Assembly (NCBI GenBank): GCA_905188195.1
Contig: CAJJKY010000003.1
Location: forward strand, 62,001-126,000
Reading direction: 5' to 3'
Source: Streptococcus parasanguinis
GTDB taxonomy: Bacteria; Bacillota; Bacilli; Lactobacillales; Streptococcaceae
Length of the DNA: 64,000 nt
This document shows positions 53,471-63,158 of the stretch, piece after piece. Position 1 is the first letter of the stretch, and each line of letters opens with the position of its first letter. The notes beneath the pieces are model-generated. The model saw only the letters and a list, made by a program, of their open reading frames with translations. It was not told where the DNA came from and made no database searches. The position numbers and the translations under genes were made by a program.

Positions 53471-53564
53471 GAATTTTCTGAATTTTTTTTGAAAACGTTC
53501 GGGAATTAAAAAATAGAGCAAGCGCCCATGAGAATGATCGCAAGACAATTATAAGAGGCCACTA

Positions 53565-53597
53565 TAAAAAAACAAACACCATTTCTGGTGTTTGTTT
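53565..53597 (-). terminator. terminator of the CnaB adhesin gene
   Basis: AAACAAACACC/GGTGTTTGTTT stem, 6-base loop, T7 on the minus strand. Confidence 0.92.
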
Positions 53598-53620
53598 CAT
53601 TTTATAAAGGAAGCACTAGC

Positions 53621-56600
53621 TTATTTTTTCTTTTTCTTCAAAATATAAGCTGCAATGCTTGCCAAGACAAAGGCTAAAACTAGGCTAATAATAGAGATGG
53701 TCGTACCCGTATTTGGTAAGAATCCTAAGATTTTGCCTGGTTTCTTCGGCTCTGGTTGGCTTGGTTTTTTAGGTTCAGATTGACCCGGTTTCTTTGGTTC
53801 AGATGAACTTGGCGGAGTTGGTTGTTTCGGAGTTTCTTTTGGAACATGCTTGTTTGTAATCACCACATTTCCTTTACCATCCTCGTCATTACGAGCTTCA
53901 TAGCCCTTTGGAACACTGACTTCTCTCACTGTATAAGTGATTGTGTTTCCATTTGCTTTTTCATCCAAATCTGCAAATGTATGGCTCCACTTGTTTTCAG
54001 CTGATAATTCTATTTCTTGGCCAACTCTTTGATCATTGGCATAGAGCTGAACGTGAATGTTCTTCGGACGAAGACCATCCTTGTCATTCTCATCATCCCA
54101 CTTCTTGGTAACAGTGATGCTTGTCTTACCAGGTGCATGGGTGTTGGTAATGGTATAAGCAGCTTGATCGATCGTAGTTGTATATTCAGCTACTTTCTCT
54201 TCTTGAATTGTATAGACGATTTCTTTACCATCCTTGAATTTTGGAAGACCAGTAAAGGTCTCTTTCCAATCTGTCGCATTCGTGAGTTCTTTTTGAGCAA
54301 CTTTTTCACCATTGGCAAGAAGATTCACAACGATACTTGCTGGACGAAGACCATCTTGATTGTCTTGGTCATTCCAAATCTTGGTCACTGGAATATCGAT
54401 CACCGCTGGCGTATGCGTATTGGTCAAGATCGTATGAGCAGCATCAGAGGTATCCACAGTGACTTGGTAGCCTTCAGGAACAGAGACTTCTTCCACACGA
54501 TAGCTGATCGCTTGGCCAGCTTTCTTTTCAGGCAACTTGCTGAAGGTATGAGTCCATTTATTGTCCGCTGACAATTCAACCGGCTCTCCTACTTTTTCAT
54601 CATTTGCATACAATTGAACCTTGATGGATTTTGGACGGAGGCCATCTTGGTCATTGGCATCATCCCACTTCTTAGTGACTTTCATCTCTGTAAGAGCTGG
54701 TTCATGCGTGTTGGTCAAGACAACATTAGCCTTGTCCTTATCATTTACCGTCACCTTGTAACCATCTGGGACAGTAACTTCTTTAACCGTATAAGTAATG
54801 GCTTTTCCAGTTGCCTTGGCATCAAGGTTTTCAAATGCACCTTTCCAATCATTCGCTGCAGAAAGTTCTAATACTTGGTCAGTAGGAACGCCATCTTTGT
54901 ACAATTGAACTTGAATGCTGGCTGGACGGAGACCATCTTGGTCGTCTCCATCTTCCCACTTCTTGCTCACTTCTACTTTGGTCTTTTCTGGAGCGTGCGT
55001 ATTGGTTACGACTACTTGGCCTGGATTCGTTGCTTCGACGGCTTGTGTGTAGCCTTCTGGGACATCGATTTCTTTGACGGTATAGTTGATAACTTGGCCA
55101 GCTTTCTTCTCGTCTAGGTTTGAGAAGGTATGGGTCCATTTGTTATCTGCTGACAATTCAACAGCTTGACCAACTTTTTCATCACCAGCATACAATTGAA
55201 CCTTAATCGTTTTTGGACGGAGGCCATCTTGGTTATTGGCATCTTCCCAGTTTTTGGTAACGGTGAGGCTTGTCTTACCTGGTTTGTAGCTATTGGTGAT
55301 CGTTGTTCCATCAATCTTAGTGGTGTAATTATCCACCTTGTCTTCTGTCACTGTGTAGACAACTTTTTGGCCATCTTTGTAGACTGGTAGGTCTGTGAAA
55401 GTATGCGTCCATTCATTTCCTTGACCAGCAAGATCGATTGATTGCACTTCTTTTCCATTGGCTAAGAGGTGAACTTTGATAGTTGTAGGTCGAAGACCGT
55501 CTTGGTTATCAGCATCATCCCAGACTTTCTTGACGGTAACTGTCGTTGTCTCAGGAGTGCGTTTATTGGTTATGGTTGCTTTTCCATCAGTGAAGCTGGC
55601 TTCTTCTGTATCAACTGTATAATGAGTCGGTACTTTCACTTCTTTGACCGTATAGGTATTGAGCTTGCCATTGCTGTCTTTATCTGGAAGGTTCGTAAAG
55701 TGAGCTTTCCAGTCTGTTGCAGCCGAGACCGTGACTGGTTTTCCTTCCGCTTTTCCATTCTTATAGAGTTGGAATTCGACACTTTCTGGGCGAAGCCCTT
55801 CTTGGTTGTCTTGGTCATCCCAAACTTTTGAAGCTTCAAGATCGATATACTTGATATCTGCTTCATTCGCGATTTCTAGAGGAAGAGCTTTTGAGCCGAC
55901 AGCTTTTCCATCCACCGTGACGTGGTAGATTTGCTTGTCTGCATCATAGGTCACAACCACTGCATGTTCTGTTTCATCCAACTTGTAATTTGCAGGTGCC
56001 TGTGTTTCTTTGAGCGTATAGGTTCCTTCTGTCAAGGTACTGAATGAAAGTTCTCCATTCTTATCAGAAGTTGCCGTCGCAACAACAGCTCCATTAGCAT
56101 CTGTTAAGGTAAATTCAGCACCTTCAAGGACTTTCTTCGGATTGTCCTTATCCACTTTCTTGACTTGGAAAGCAGCTGAGAAGATTTGTGCAGTTACGGT
56201 ATTGGACTCACGGTTTCCTTCGTGGCCTTTGGCCTTGTAACCAAATTGGTTATGGGCTTGGACTACACCTGAACGACCACCGTTGTCTTCATTATCTTTG
56301 GTGCGTTTTTGCATCAAGTCTTTGACGTCTTTGGTCAACTCCGTTGGGTTAACAACTGGGACACCAAAGTTTGCTTCGCTACGGGCTGGAATGGTCGTTC
56401 CTTTATCCGCCACAAACTTGATACCCGTCACTTGACTGTAATCAGCCACAGCTGTCGTCCAGATATCCTTGTCAGCAGCTTGCGCCATGGTATCTGTCGT
56501 AACGCCTGTATCAGTTGTATAGTAGACCGTCCATCCTTCTGGAGCTGTCACTGGTCCACGAAGGCTGACCGTGTATTCTGTCATCCGACCAGATCCGTCT

Positions 56601-59020
56601 AGTGTGTTAACGTCTTTTACTTTTGGTAGGACATCATAGACGACTCCGTCTTCTACTGCCTTATCCGTATTATTTTTAATGGTGAGTTTGTAGTTAAAGG
56701 TTTCACCTGGTTTGAAGGTACGTGTCACAATCGAAGCGTCTGACAGGTCATCATTTTTAGCGATATATTTGCGTGCATAGATTCCTTCAGCCGCAACAAT
56801 CGTATAGTTTGATTGAGCATATGGAATTTTATCCGTTGTTGAACCATTTCCGTTCAGATCATACACATCTTCCGTGACCCGATCAGGGTTGGCATTTTCA
56901 AGATCGTGGATCCCATTTCCAGCGACATAAACCTTATTGGTGAAGGTCCCACCATCGTCTTTCCCTTTCAGATCGGCCACGATAAATGGTAGACGCACGC
57001 GATTAAGATCTTGAAGAGAAGCCTTAATAAACTCTTTTTGATCCAAATGCATGATGAGAGCTGTCCGTCCAGAATTGTGGTAGTTTTCAATGACATCGTA
57101 GCTCTTTAAGAATTTCATACCTTTTTCATTAGAGGCAAGGTTTCTTTCAAAATCTTTATAGTCGACTTTAAGGGTATTTGGATCATACAGATCAATGATT
57201 CGCAGGTCTCCATAATCCTTATCAGGATCCAAGACCACTTTGGTTGCCATCAAACCAAAACGAATATTTTCTCCATCAGTATAACGAACATCATTGTAAT
57301 CTGTCGTTTTTGAAATCTCAAAGCTTTCCTTCAAAGGAATCAGCTTAAAGGTCCAATCTGATGTTTGGTCTTTAGCAAGGTTTGATTGTGTTTGATAAGT
57401 GACACGACCTGTATTCTTGAATTCATTCTTGGTCGCATCATTTTCATCGTAACGAGTCTTCTCTGGATCTTTGAAGCTTGTATAGGTATTGAAGCGAATT
57501 CCTTGACCAGATTTTAGGACAAAATCATCCTTCATTTCCATCCGCCAACCGACAACGGTTCCATACTTGGTTAAGTCGATAAAACCATTGCCGTCTTTAT
57601 CGGTTTCTGGCTGAACTTCTTTTTGACTACCATCTTCTAAAGTAAGGATGATGCGTTTCACATATTTGCTAATATACTCACCAATACCGTAATTTCCTTG
57701 CATAAGACGAGCGTAATCAATCTTGGTGAATTTTAACCGAGAGTCCACTGTCTCATCATAGAAAACAAAATTCTTTTGTGTCGAAGGAGTTTTATTATCA
57801 AAAGCGATGATCCATTTATAGTTTGCTGCCTTGTATTCAGTTGAATCATAGACATCACCATCTGCTTTTTTGGCAAAACTTCCAGCCCCTTCCAGGTCAC
57901 GAGAGGTCAAGCGGAAAATAAGAGAATCTTCAGCTGTAATATCCGGTTCTCCCTCTCCACGATTGGCAGGAATTCCCACAATACTTCCTGAGTTTGTCAA
58001 ATCCTTACTAAGGACGTCTTTGAGAGTCTGGTCCTTTTCCAAAACTAAATCAGGAAACTTCAAGTAAAGGTAACTTGTATTCTTGATTTTTGCCATGAAT
58101 TCTTGGTGATAAGCTGCTGGATTACCGTTTGCATCTGCTGTAAACGTCTTAGAAACGGTGCCATCTCCATTATCTACCCAACCTTCAGACTTAGCTGTAT
58201 CTAAAACTGCTGTCCGGGTATTGCCATTTTTATCTGTATAGGTTGGCAACTTATCGGTAAGCATTACTGATTCTAATTGACGATATTGTCCCCCATACTG
58301 TCCTTGCATTCCCTCCAATTGAAATGCAAATGGAACAGATGATGGGGTTTCAATATAATTTTTTCCGTCAGCCCCTTTGACAACACCAGGCATGGCTTCC
58401 GCATAGTCCTTGGACATGGCTTCGTTCAAGTTTTGGTTGATATACTTGGTTAAGCGATAGTCATTGTACTTGGGTTTCCAAATGATATCATTGAGTTTTG
58501 CTTCTTGACCATTGATATTCAAGGTACCCGTAATATCCAATGAATAATTGGTCGGTGCATAACCGACTTTAAATTTTCCAATAAATGGTAAAGTCAGGAC
58601 CTCTGACTTTTGGTAATTGTTAAAGTGAAGTGTGACTTGATAATCATCTCCAACTTTTGTAACCGTTGGTTTGTCATGCTCTGAAGCACTATTGAAGTCA
58701 GGGAAACTAACTTCTCGTAAGTACTTTCCAGGAACCTTCAAGGTCACCGTTACTTCATTAATATCCGTTGTCAAATTCTTAGGGGTGATCTGGATATAAC
58801 CAGACATGGTATCCCCTGTGTAATAGGACATCCCATCTGGATGGTTCTGTTTATCCCCATACATAAGGGTAACATCCAAGGCCCCATTATCCCCGACTGC
58901 TAGCTCATTGGCAAAGGCTGTGATCGCCCCTTGGCCAAGCTGGCCTAGCATCATGAAAATTGTTAAAATGGCAAAACCTTTTTTCAAAAAGTCTTTCCAT
59001 ACTGAACGAAGCTTTTTCAT
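53621..59020 (-). CDS. large LPXTG adhesin with seven CnaB repeats
   Basis: 1799 residues. Signal peptide about 1-38 (long type, cleaved near Ala-Phe-Ala-Asn-Glu). N-terminal adhesive region to about 940, including a stretch near 755-830 resembling bacterial surface Ig-like folds. One SpaA/prealbumin-type domain about 952-1055 (Lys-Lys-Val-Asp-Lys-Asp ... Glu-Thr-Gln-Ala-Pro). Then seven CnaB B-repeats about 1060-1735, each opening with a Lys-x-Trp-x-Asp and Asp-Gly-Leu-Arg-Pro pattern and closing with Thr-Asn-Thr/Ser or Thr-Asn-Lys. The Lys, Asn and mid-domain Glu are placed for isopeptide bonds. A Pro/Lys-rich wall stretch leads to Leu-Pro-Asn-Thr-Gly near 1767, a hydrophobic helix and a Lys tail. 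I see no Cys. Sortase A should anchor it; likely a host-binding fibrillar adhesin. Monocistronic. Confidence 0.95.
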   Translation of the reverse strand: MKKLRSVWKDFLKKGFAILTIFMMLGQLGQGAITAFANELAVGDNGALDVTLMYGDKQNHPDGMSYYTGDTMSGYIQITPKNLTTDINEVTVTLKVPGKYLREVSFPDFNSASEHDKPTVTKVGDDYQVTLHFNNYQKSEVLTLPFIGKFKVGYAPTNYSLDITGTLNINGQEAKLNDIIWKPKYNDYRLTKYINQNLNEAMSKDYAEAMPGVVKGADGKNYIETPSSVPFAFQLEGMQGQYGGQYRQLESVMLTDKLPTYTDKNGNTRTAVLDTAKSEGWVDNGDGTVSKTFTADANGNPAAYHQEFMAKIKNTSYLYLKFPDLVLEKDQTLKDVLSKDLTNSGSIVGIPANRGEGEPDITAEDSLIFRLTSRDLEGAGSFAKKADGDVYDSTEYKAANYKWIIAFDNKTPSTQKNFVFYDETVDSRLKFTKIDYARLMQGNYGIGEYISKYVKRIILTLEDGSQKEVQPETDKDGNGFIDLTKYGTVVGWRMEMKDDFVLKSGQGIRFNTYTSFKDPEKTRYDENDATKNEFKNTGRVTYQTQSNLAKDQTSDWTFKLIPLKESFEISKTTDYNDVRYTDGENIRFGLMATKVVLDPDKDYGDLRIIDLYDPNTLKVDYKDFERNLASNEKGMKFLKSYDVIENYHNSGRTALIMHLDQKEFIKASLQDLNRVRLPFIVADLKGKDDGGTFTNKVYVAGNGIHDLENANPDRVTEDVYDLNGNGSTTDKIPYAQSNYTIVAAEGIYARKYIAKNDDLSDASIVTRTFKPGETFNYKLTIKNNTDKAVEDGVVYDVLPKVKDVNTLDGSGRMTEYTVSLRGPVTAPEGWTVYYTTDTGVTTDTMAQAADKDIWTTAVADYSQVTGIKFVADKGTTIPARSEANFGVPVVNPTELTKDVKDLMQKRTKDNEDNGGRSGVVQAHNQFGYKAKGHEGNRESNTVTAQIFSAAFQVKKVDKDNPKKVLEGAEFTLTDANGAVVATATSDKNGELSFSTLTEGTYTLKETQAPANYKLDETEHAVVVTYDADKQIYHVTVDGKAVGSKALPLEIANEADIKYIDLEASKVWDDQDNQEGLRPESVEFQLYKNGKAEGKPVTVSAATDWKAHFTNLPDKDSNGKLNTYTVKEVKVPTHYTVDTEEASFTDGKATITNKRTPETTTVTVKKVWDDADNQDGLRPTTIKVHLLANGKEVQSIDLAGQGNEWTHTFTDLPVYKDGQKVVYTVTEDKVDNYTTKIDGTTITNSYKPGKTSLTVTKNWEDANNQDGLRPKTIKVQLYAGDEKVGQAVELSADNKWTHTFSNLDEKKAGQVINYTVKEIDVPEGYTQAVEATNPGQVVVTNTHAPEKTKVEVSKKWEDGDDQDGLRPASIQVQLYKDGVPTDQVLELSAANDWKGAFENLDAKATGKAITYTVKEVTVPDGYKVTVNDKDKANVVLTNTHEPALTEMKVTKKWDDANDQDGLRPKSIKVQLYANDEKVGEPVELSADNKWTHTFSKLPEKKAGQAISYRVEEVSVPEGYQVTVDTSDAAHTILTNTHTPAVIDIPVTKIWNDQDNQDGLRPASIVVNLLANGEKVAQKELTNATDWKETFTGLPKFKDGKEIVYTIQEEKVAEYTTTIDQAAYTITNTHAPGKTSITVTKKWDDENDKDGLRPKNIHVQLYANDQRVGQEIELSAENKWSHTFADLDEKANGNTITYTVREVSVPKGYEARNDEDGKGNVVITNKHVPKETPKQPTPPSSSEPKKPGQSEPKKPSQPEPKKPGKILGFLPNTGTTISIISLVLAFVLASIAAYILKKKKK

Positions 59021-59035
59021 GTCTTATCTCCTTTA

Positions 59036-59164
59036 CTTTTGTTAGCCTTACAAAAGGCCCTCCCTTTAATTTTATCACTTATTTTTTAAAATATCCTTTG
59101 CTTTTCAAATTAAATCATCACTATTCAATAATATAGACATTATTTGCAATGATGTCTATATTAT
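59036..59164 (-). promoter_or_regulatory. adhesin upstream region with a long dyad and a leader hairpin
   Basis: A perfect 13-bp dyad ATAATATAGACAT/ATGTCTATATTAT with an 11-base centre lies at 59128-59164. A 7-bp hairpin CTTTTGT/ACAAAAG (59036-59056) sits just before the AAAGGAG ribosome site. The promoter between them is not certain (TTGAAA near 59107 and TAAAAT near 59075 on the minus strand). The remainder to 59280 shows nothing recognisable. Confidence 0.55.
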
Positions 59165-59281
59165 AAATCACTATCTGGTACTGATTTCCCCTTTCTTCTA
59201 TCCAAGGGCAAGAAAATAAAACATTTATAAACAAGGAGGAGCAGTCTGCCAATTCTTATTCTTCCTTGATTTTCTTCATAC

Positions 59282-59312
59282 AAAAAAACTCAAACACATC
59301 TGCTTGAGTTTT
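59282..59312 (-). terminator. terminator of the acyltransferase gene
   Basis: AACTCAA/TTGAGTT stem with T7 on the minus strand. Confidence 0.8.
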
Positions 59313-59322
59313 GTACACCCTA

Positions 59323-60378
59323 CTATTGGTTGATTATTTTATCTAACTCTTCACCATTTGAAGGAATCTTTTGTTTTTCCCTTCTCTCTCGTACCCACAG
59401 CATAGCTAGTCCAAAAAGGTGACTACCAAACAAGGCAGTCACAAAAATCAGCTTGCCCCTGTCTGGATAAGAGAGAGGGAGGCTGCTAAAGCCATAGCGA
59501 GCCCACTCGATAAAGATCGGATGCGAAAAGTAAAGGGCTATACTCATTTGCTTTAAATACTGTAAATCATAGCTTTTCAAAAAGGACGATCGCAGGCAGG
59601 CATTGACCAAATAAACGGTCACAAAGGGAAGAAGAAAGAAAAAGTTCTTATCAATTCCTTGGTGTTGAAAAATGATGATTCCTTCTAGACAGAGCAAACC
59701 AAAGGCAAGAGCTAGCTTTTGCCAACGGTGAATTCTAAAAGTTTGTGCATGAAAATGATCATACAGATAGTATCCCATATAGATAAAAATGGGCGTGTAA
59801 AAGAGACCATTTCGCGCTGTAAAAAATAAATTGCTGTAGAGCTGGTAACCCTTGAGAAGACTTGTGGTATCCAGATAAGCCGAATAGGTCTCGATCAAGC
59901 CCCAGCAGTAAAGAAGAAAGGTGATCAACCCCGTCCAAACCATACCTAGGCGTTTGACCAATTGATTGACCAAAAACAAGCCCAGCAAAAAAGCAGGAAT
60001 ATACCAGAGTTGGTAGCACATTCCCAAGTAGACCAGAGCAATCAAGATTCCTGCTGGAAAGAGATAAACAGGAAGATGGAGACTAGAGAAAAAGAGCCAG
60101 GCATAAGGGAGGTAAACGAAATTCCAAAACAAATAGTTTTTTACGATTTTGACCAGATAGGCCTTCATTTTCTTAGAATTCCCTAGGGAGTGTTTGAGGA
60201 AAAAGCTGGCACAGACGATAAAAAATGGCACCGCTAGCCGGCCGAGCATACTCTTGAGACCAAAATGCAGTGGCTCATAAGAGGTCAAGCGACCACTATG
60301 CACCAAAATCACTGCAATCGCAAAGAGGTATTGAAAAAAGCTGATACTAGAGGTGTTATAGAGGGGATTCTTTTGCAT
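59323..60378 (-). CDS. acyltransferase 3 family membrane protein
   Basis: 351 residues with about ten membrane segments. The catalytic His of the family is visible in Leu-Val-His-Ser-Gly-Arg near 22, followed by Arg-Leu-Ala-Val-Pro-Phe-Phe near 49. Members O-acylate surface sugars such as peptidoglycan, teichoic acid or capsule. Monocistronic; substrate unknown. Confidence 0.88.
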   Translation of the reverse strand: MQKNPLYNTSSISFFQYLFAIAVILVHSGRLTSYEPLHFGLKSMLGRLAVPFFIVCASFFLKHSLGNSKKMKAYLVKIVKNYLFWNFVYLPYAWLFFSSLHLPVYLFPAGILIALVYLGMCYQLWYIPAFLLGLFLVNQLVKRLGMVWTGLITFLLYCWGLIETYSAYLDTTSLLKGYQLYSNLFFTARNGLFYTPIFIYMGYYLYDHFHAQTFRIHRWQKLALAFGLLCLEGIIIFQHQGIDKNFFFLLPFVTVYLVNACLRSSFLKSYDLQYLKQMSIALYFSHPIFIEWARYGFSSLPLSYPDRGKLIFVTALFGSHLFGLAMLWVRERREKQKIPSNGEELDKIINQ

Positions 60379-60496
60379 AGTCCTACTCCTTGCCCAAAGC
60401 AGTTTCTATGGTTATTTTAGCATGAAAGGGAAGGCCAAGCAAGGAATCTTACATCCTTATCTACCTTTTTTCCTCTATTTTTGATATACTCAAAGC

Positions 60497-62224
60497 ATGC
60501 ATAAACAAACGATTATTGATTTTAAAGAGCTTGGTTTGCGCCACCTTTTCACCAAGCCCATAAAGGAATTAAAAACTAGAAACCTCGACCAGGTAGAGGA
60601 TCTTCTTAGAGAAGTCGAAGCCTACCAGAAGCAAGGCTTTTATGCGGTTGGCTATGTCAGCTATGAGGCTGCTCCTGCTTTTGAGAAGAAGTTTGCTGTC
60701 CATCCAGCACCTCTTATGGGAGAGTATCTCCTCTATTTTACGATCCACGAGAAGGTCGAAACTCTTCCTTTTCCAGAGGACTATGAAGCTGTGGATCTTC
60801 CAGCCAATTGGAAGGAAGAGGTAGAGGCGCCTGCTTATCAAGAAGCGATCAAGTCCATTCATCACCATATCCGCCAGGGAGATACCTACCAGGTCAACTA
60901 CACTGTCCAGCTTTCTCAAGAGCTAAAAGCAGATCCTTTGGCCATCTACAATCGCTTGGTGGTAGAGCAGAAAGCCCATTACAATGCCTTCATCCAGCAC
61001 GATGATGTCTCCATCCTCTCCATCAGCCCTGAACTCTTTTTTGAGCAAGACGACCGGCTACTGACCACGCGCCCTATGAAGGGAACGACGCGCCGTGGTC
61101 TCACTAACCAAAAGGATCTTCAGGAGGCTACTTGGCTAGAAGCAGACCCCAAAAATCGGGCGGAAAACATGATGATTGTGGATCTCCTGCGCAATGACAT
61201 GAACCGGATTTCGGAGATTGGAAGTGAGCAGGTGACCCATCTCTGCCAAGTCGAGCAATACTCCACTGTTTGGCAGATGACCTCGACCATTGAAAGTCGC
61301 TTACGAGCTGAAATCGACCTGATCCAAACCTTCCGAGCTCTCTTTCCTTGTGGCTCGATTACAGGAGCACCGAAGATCTCCACTATGGAAATCATCCAAA
61401 AGACGGAGAAGTCTCCTCGAGGTGTCTACTGTGGAACGATCGGCATCCTTCTTCCAAAAGGGAAACGGATTTTTAATGTAGCCATCCGGACCCTTCAAAT
61501 GCAGGGAAATCAAGCCATCTATGGCGTGGGAGGAGGCATCACTTGGGACAGTAAATGGGAAGGTGAATACCAGGAAACCAAGCAAAAATCGGCGGTCCTT
61601 TACCGGCAAGAGCCTCGATTTGAGCTCCTGACGACCGGCCGCATCCACCAAGGAGAATTGACTTTCCTAGACCAACATGTAACACGCTTGAGGGAAGCTA
61701 GTCGCTACTTTGCCTATCCTTATGATGAGCAAAAACTCCTGAAAGAACTTCAAGAAGAGCTTGCTCATTCGGAGTCCAACCTTGACTATCGTTGTCGGAT
61801 TGCCTTGCAAAAAAACGGTACCTTCCACCTAGTAATCACGGAGCTGACAGACTTGCCCGCTAGCTATCTACAGGCCCAACTGACCGAGCAAAAGCTTGAT
61901 TTAGCGACGCCATTTACTTATTTCAAAACGAGTCAGAGAGACCATCTCAGCCAGTCAGATCACGAGCAAGTTTTCCATCTGCCAGATGGAACCTTACTAG
62001 AGACGACGATTGGCAATCTGGTGCTGGAGATAGAGGGACAACTCTATACCCCACCAGCTCACCTCCCCTTACTCGATGGCATTTATCGGCGCCATCTTCT
62101 TGAGACCCAGCAAGTTGAAGAAAAACTCTTAACTCTGAACGATTTAACAGACGCTGATCGTATTTATGCCTGCAATGCTCTTCGTGGTCTCTACGAACTC
62201 GATTTTCAAAGAAAGGATTCCTGA
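60497..62224 (+). CDS. pabB: bifunctional aminodeoxychorismate synthase component I / aminodeoxychorismate lyase
   Basis: 575 residues. Residues 1 to about 370 are PabB, of the chorismate-binding type (Gly-Asp-Thr-Tyr-Gln-Val-Asn-Tyr-Thr near 132, Pro-Met-Lys-Gly-Thr near 193, Gly-Ser-Ile-Thr-Gly-Ala-Pro-Lys near 291, and Gly-Val-Gly-Gly-Gly-Ile near 347). Residues about 378-575 are a PLP-dependent PabC-like lyase (Leu-Leu-Glu-Thr-Thr-Ile-Gly-Asn-Leu near 496). Together they make 4-aminobenzoate for folate; the PabA glutaminase is not in the window. The fusion is normal in streptococci. The stop codon overlaps the next start by one base. Confidence 0.93.
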   Translation: MHKQTIIDFKELGLRHLFTKPIKELKTRNLDQVEDLLREVEAYQKQGFYAVGYVSYEAAPAFEKKFAVHPAPLMGEYLLYFTIHEKVETLPFPEDYEAVDLPANWKEEVEAPAYQEAIKSIHHHIRQGDTYQVNYTVQLSQELKADPLAIYNRLVVEQKAHYNAFIQHDDVSILSISPELFFEQDDRLLTTRPMKGTTRRGLTNQKDLQEATWLEADPKNRAENMMIVDLLRNDMNRISEIGSEQVTHLCQVEQYSTVWQMTSTIESRLRAEIDLIQTFRALFPCGSITGAPKISTMEIIQKTEKSPRGVYCGTIGILLPKGKRIFNVAIRTLQMQGNQAIYGVGGGITWDSKWEGEYQETKQKSAVLYRQEPRFELLTTGRIHQGELTFLDQHVTRLREASRYFAYPYDEQKLLKELQEELAHSESNLDYRCRIALQKNGTFHLVITELTDLPASYLQAQLTEQKLDLATPFTYFKTSQRDHLSQSDHEQVFHLPDGTLLETTIGNLVLEIEGQLYTPPAHLPLLDGIYRRHLLETQQVEEKLLTLNDLTDADRIYACNALRGLYELDFQRKDS

Positions 62225-62838
62225 TGAAACTGATTTTTTTACATGGACTAGGACAGGATGTCCTCTCTTGGCAAGGAGTCCAATTTGCACTTTCACCCTT
62301 GCACTCCAAAACTTTTGATATTTTCTCCCATCCAAAAGAAAGCTATCAGGAAGTTAAAGAAAGGTTGATGGAGCGCCTCCAGCAAGAAAGCGAACCCTTT
62401 ATTCTGGTAGGACTCTCACTAGGTGGCGTGCTCGCTCTGGATCTCTCCAGACAAGACTTCCCGCAACTCAAGGGCTTGGTCCTTGTAGGAACACAATACA
62501 AACTCAACACCAATCCCCTCTATCGGCTCCAGATTCTCCTTTTTCGTCTGCTTCCCAAGCATGTCTTTGAAAAACAAGATGCCAATAAACAACAGATGCT
62601 TCAAATCTTGACGGAATTAAAAGGGCTCAATTTAACCGATACCGTTAAAGTTTGCCCTCTTCCTAGCTTGGTGATTTGTGGTAGCAAAGATTGGGCCAAT
62701 CAATCTTCTTCTAAAAAATTGGCCAATCTCCTGCCAAAAGGCCGCTATCAAGAAATCGCAGACGGAGGCCATCTACTCAATACCGAGAAACCCTATGAAC
62801 TCGCGCAAGCCATCAAGGAGTTTGTCGCTGAATTTTAA
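62224..62838 (+). CDS. small alpha/beta hydrolase
   Basis: 204 residues. The catalytic triad can be placed: Ser in Gly-Leu-Ser-Leu-Gly-Gly near 67, Asp in Gly-Ser-Lys-Asp-Trp near 157 and His in Asp-Gly-Gly-His-Leu near 180, with the oxyanion start Phe-Leu-His-Gly-Leu-Gly near 4. Substrate unknown. It overlaps pabB by one base, so it is translated with it. Confidence 0.9.
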   Translation: MKLIFLHGLGQDVLSWQGVQFALSPLHSKTFDIFSHPKESYQEVKERLMERLQQESEPFILVGLSLGGVLALDLSRQDFPQLKGLVLVGTQYKLNTNPLYRLQILLFRLLPKHVFEKQDANKQQMLQILTELKGLNLTDTVKVCPLPSLVICGSKDWANQSSSKKLANLLPKGRYQEIADGGHLLNTEKPYELAQAIKEFVAEF

Positions 62839-62964
62839 AATGAAGAGGCTAGCTTAAAAAACAGTTCCTCTTAATGTAGATAAAGTATTTTTTCATGTTA
62901 CATAACTTAAAAAATCAAGAACTTTAAAGAAATGTTTATTTTTAAAGTTATGCATGAATTTCTT

Positions 62965-63102
62965 GAGGCTTTCCGCCGTGAGAAAAGTGCCTGAAACACA
63001 ATTGTTTCAGGCACTCGGGAGTTTTGAGACCTTAGACTCAAAACTAAGTCATGGAACTTCTTTGAAGTTCGCTGACGTCCGTACTCACCTAAGGAAAGCC
63101 TC
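62965..63102 (+). repeat. structured dispersed repeat, short form (copy B)
   Basis: 138 bases enclosed by a perfect 10-bp stem GAGGCTTTCC/GGAAAGCCTC. Inside: a 13-bp hairpin at 62986-63015 (loop CAAT), a 9-bp hairpin AGTTTTGAG/CTCAAAACT near 63020-63045, and GAACTTC/GAAGTTC at 63054-63070, then GCTGACGTCCGTACTCACCTAA. No reading frame. Upstream 62839-62964 is AT-rich with nothing named. Confidence 0.75.
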
Positions 63103-63126
63103 TAGGAAAACTTAGTCTTAAAGTCA

Positions 63127-63158
63127 CGGCTAACTTTTTAAAAGTTAGTCGTTTTTTT
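63127..63158 (+). terminator. terminator after the structured repeat
   Basis: CGGCTAACTTTT pairs with AAAGTTAGTCG, followed by T7. It closes either the pabB transcript or a transcript of the repeat itself. The 63159-63255 stretch carries the ABC gene's AAGGAG site and a weak promoter (TTGATA near 63179). Confidence 0.8.

Noticed and set aside
53489..53502. cre site upstream of the ECF promoter
   Set aside because: TGAAAACGTTCGGG matches only the left part of the CcpA consensus and lies upstream of the -35.
53840..55860. CRISPR-like repetition in the adhesin gene
   Set aside because: The repeats are long, in frame and encode CnaB domains; there are no short spaced identical repeats or cas genes.
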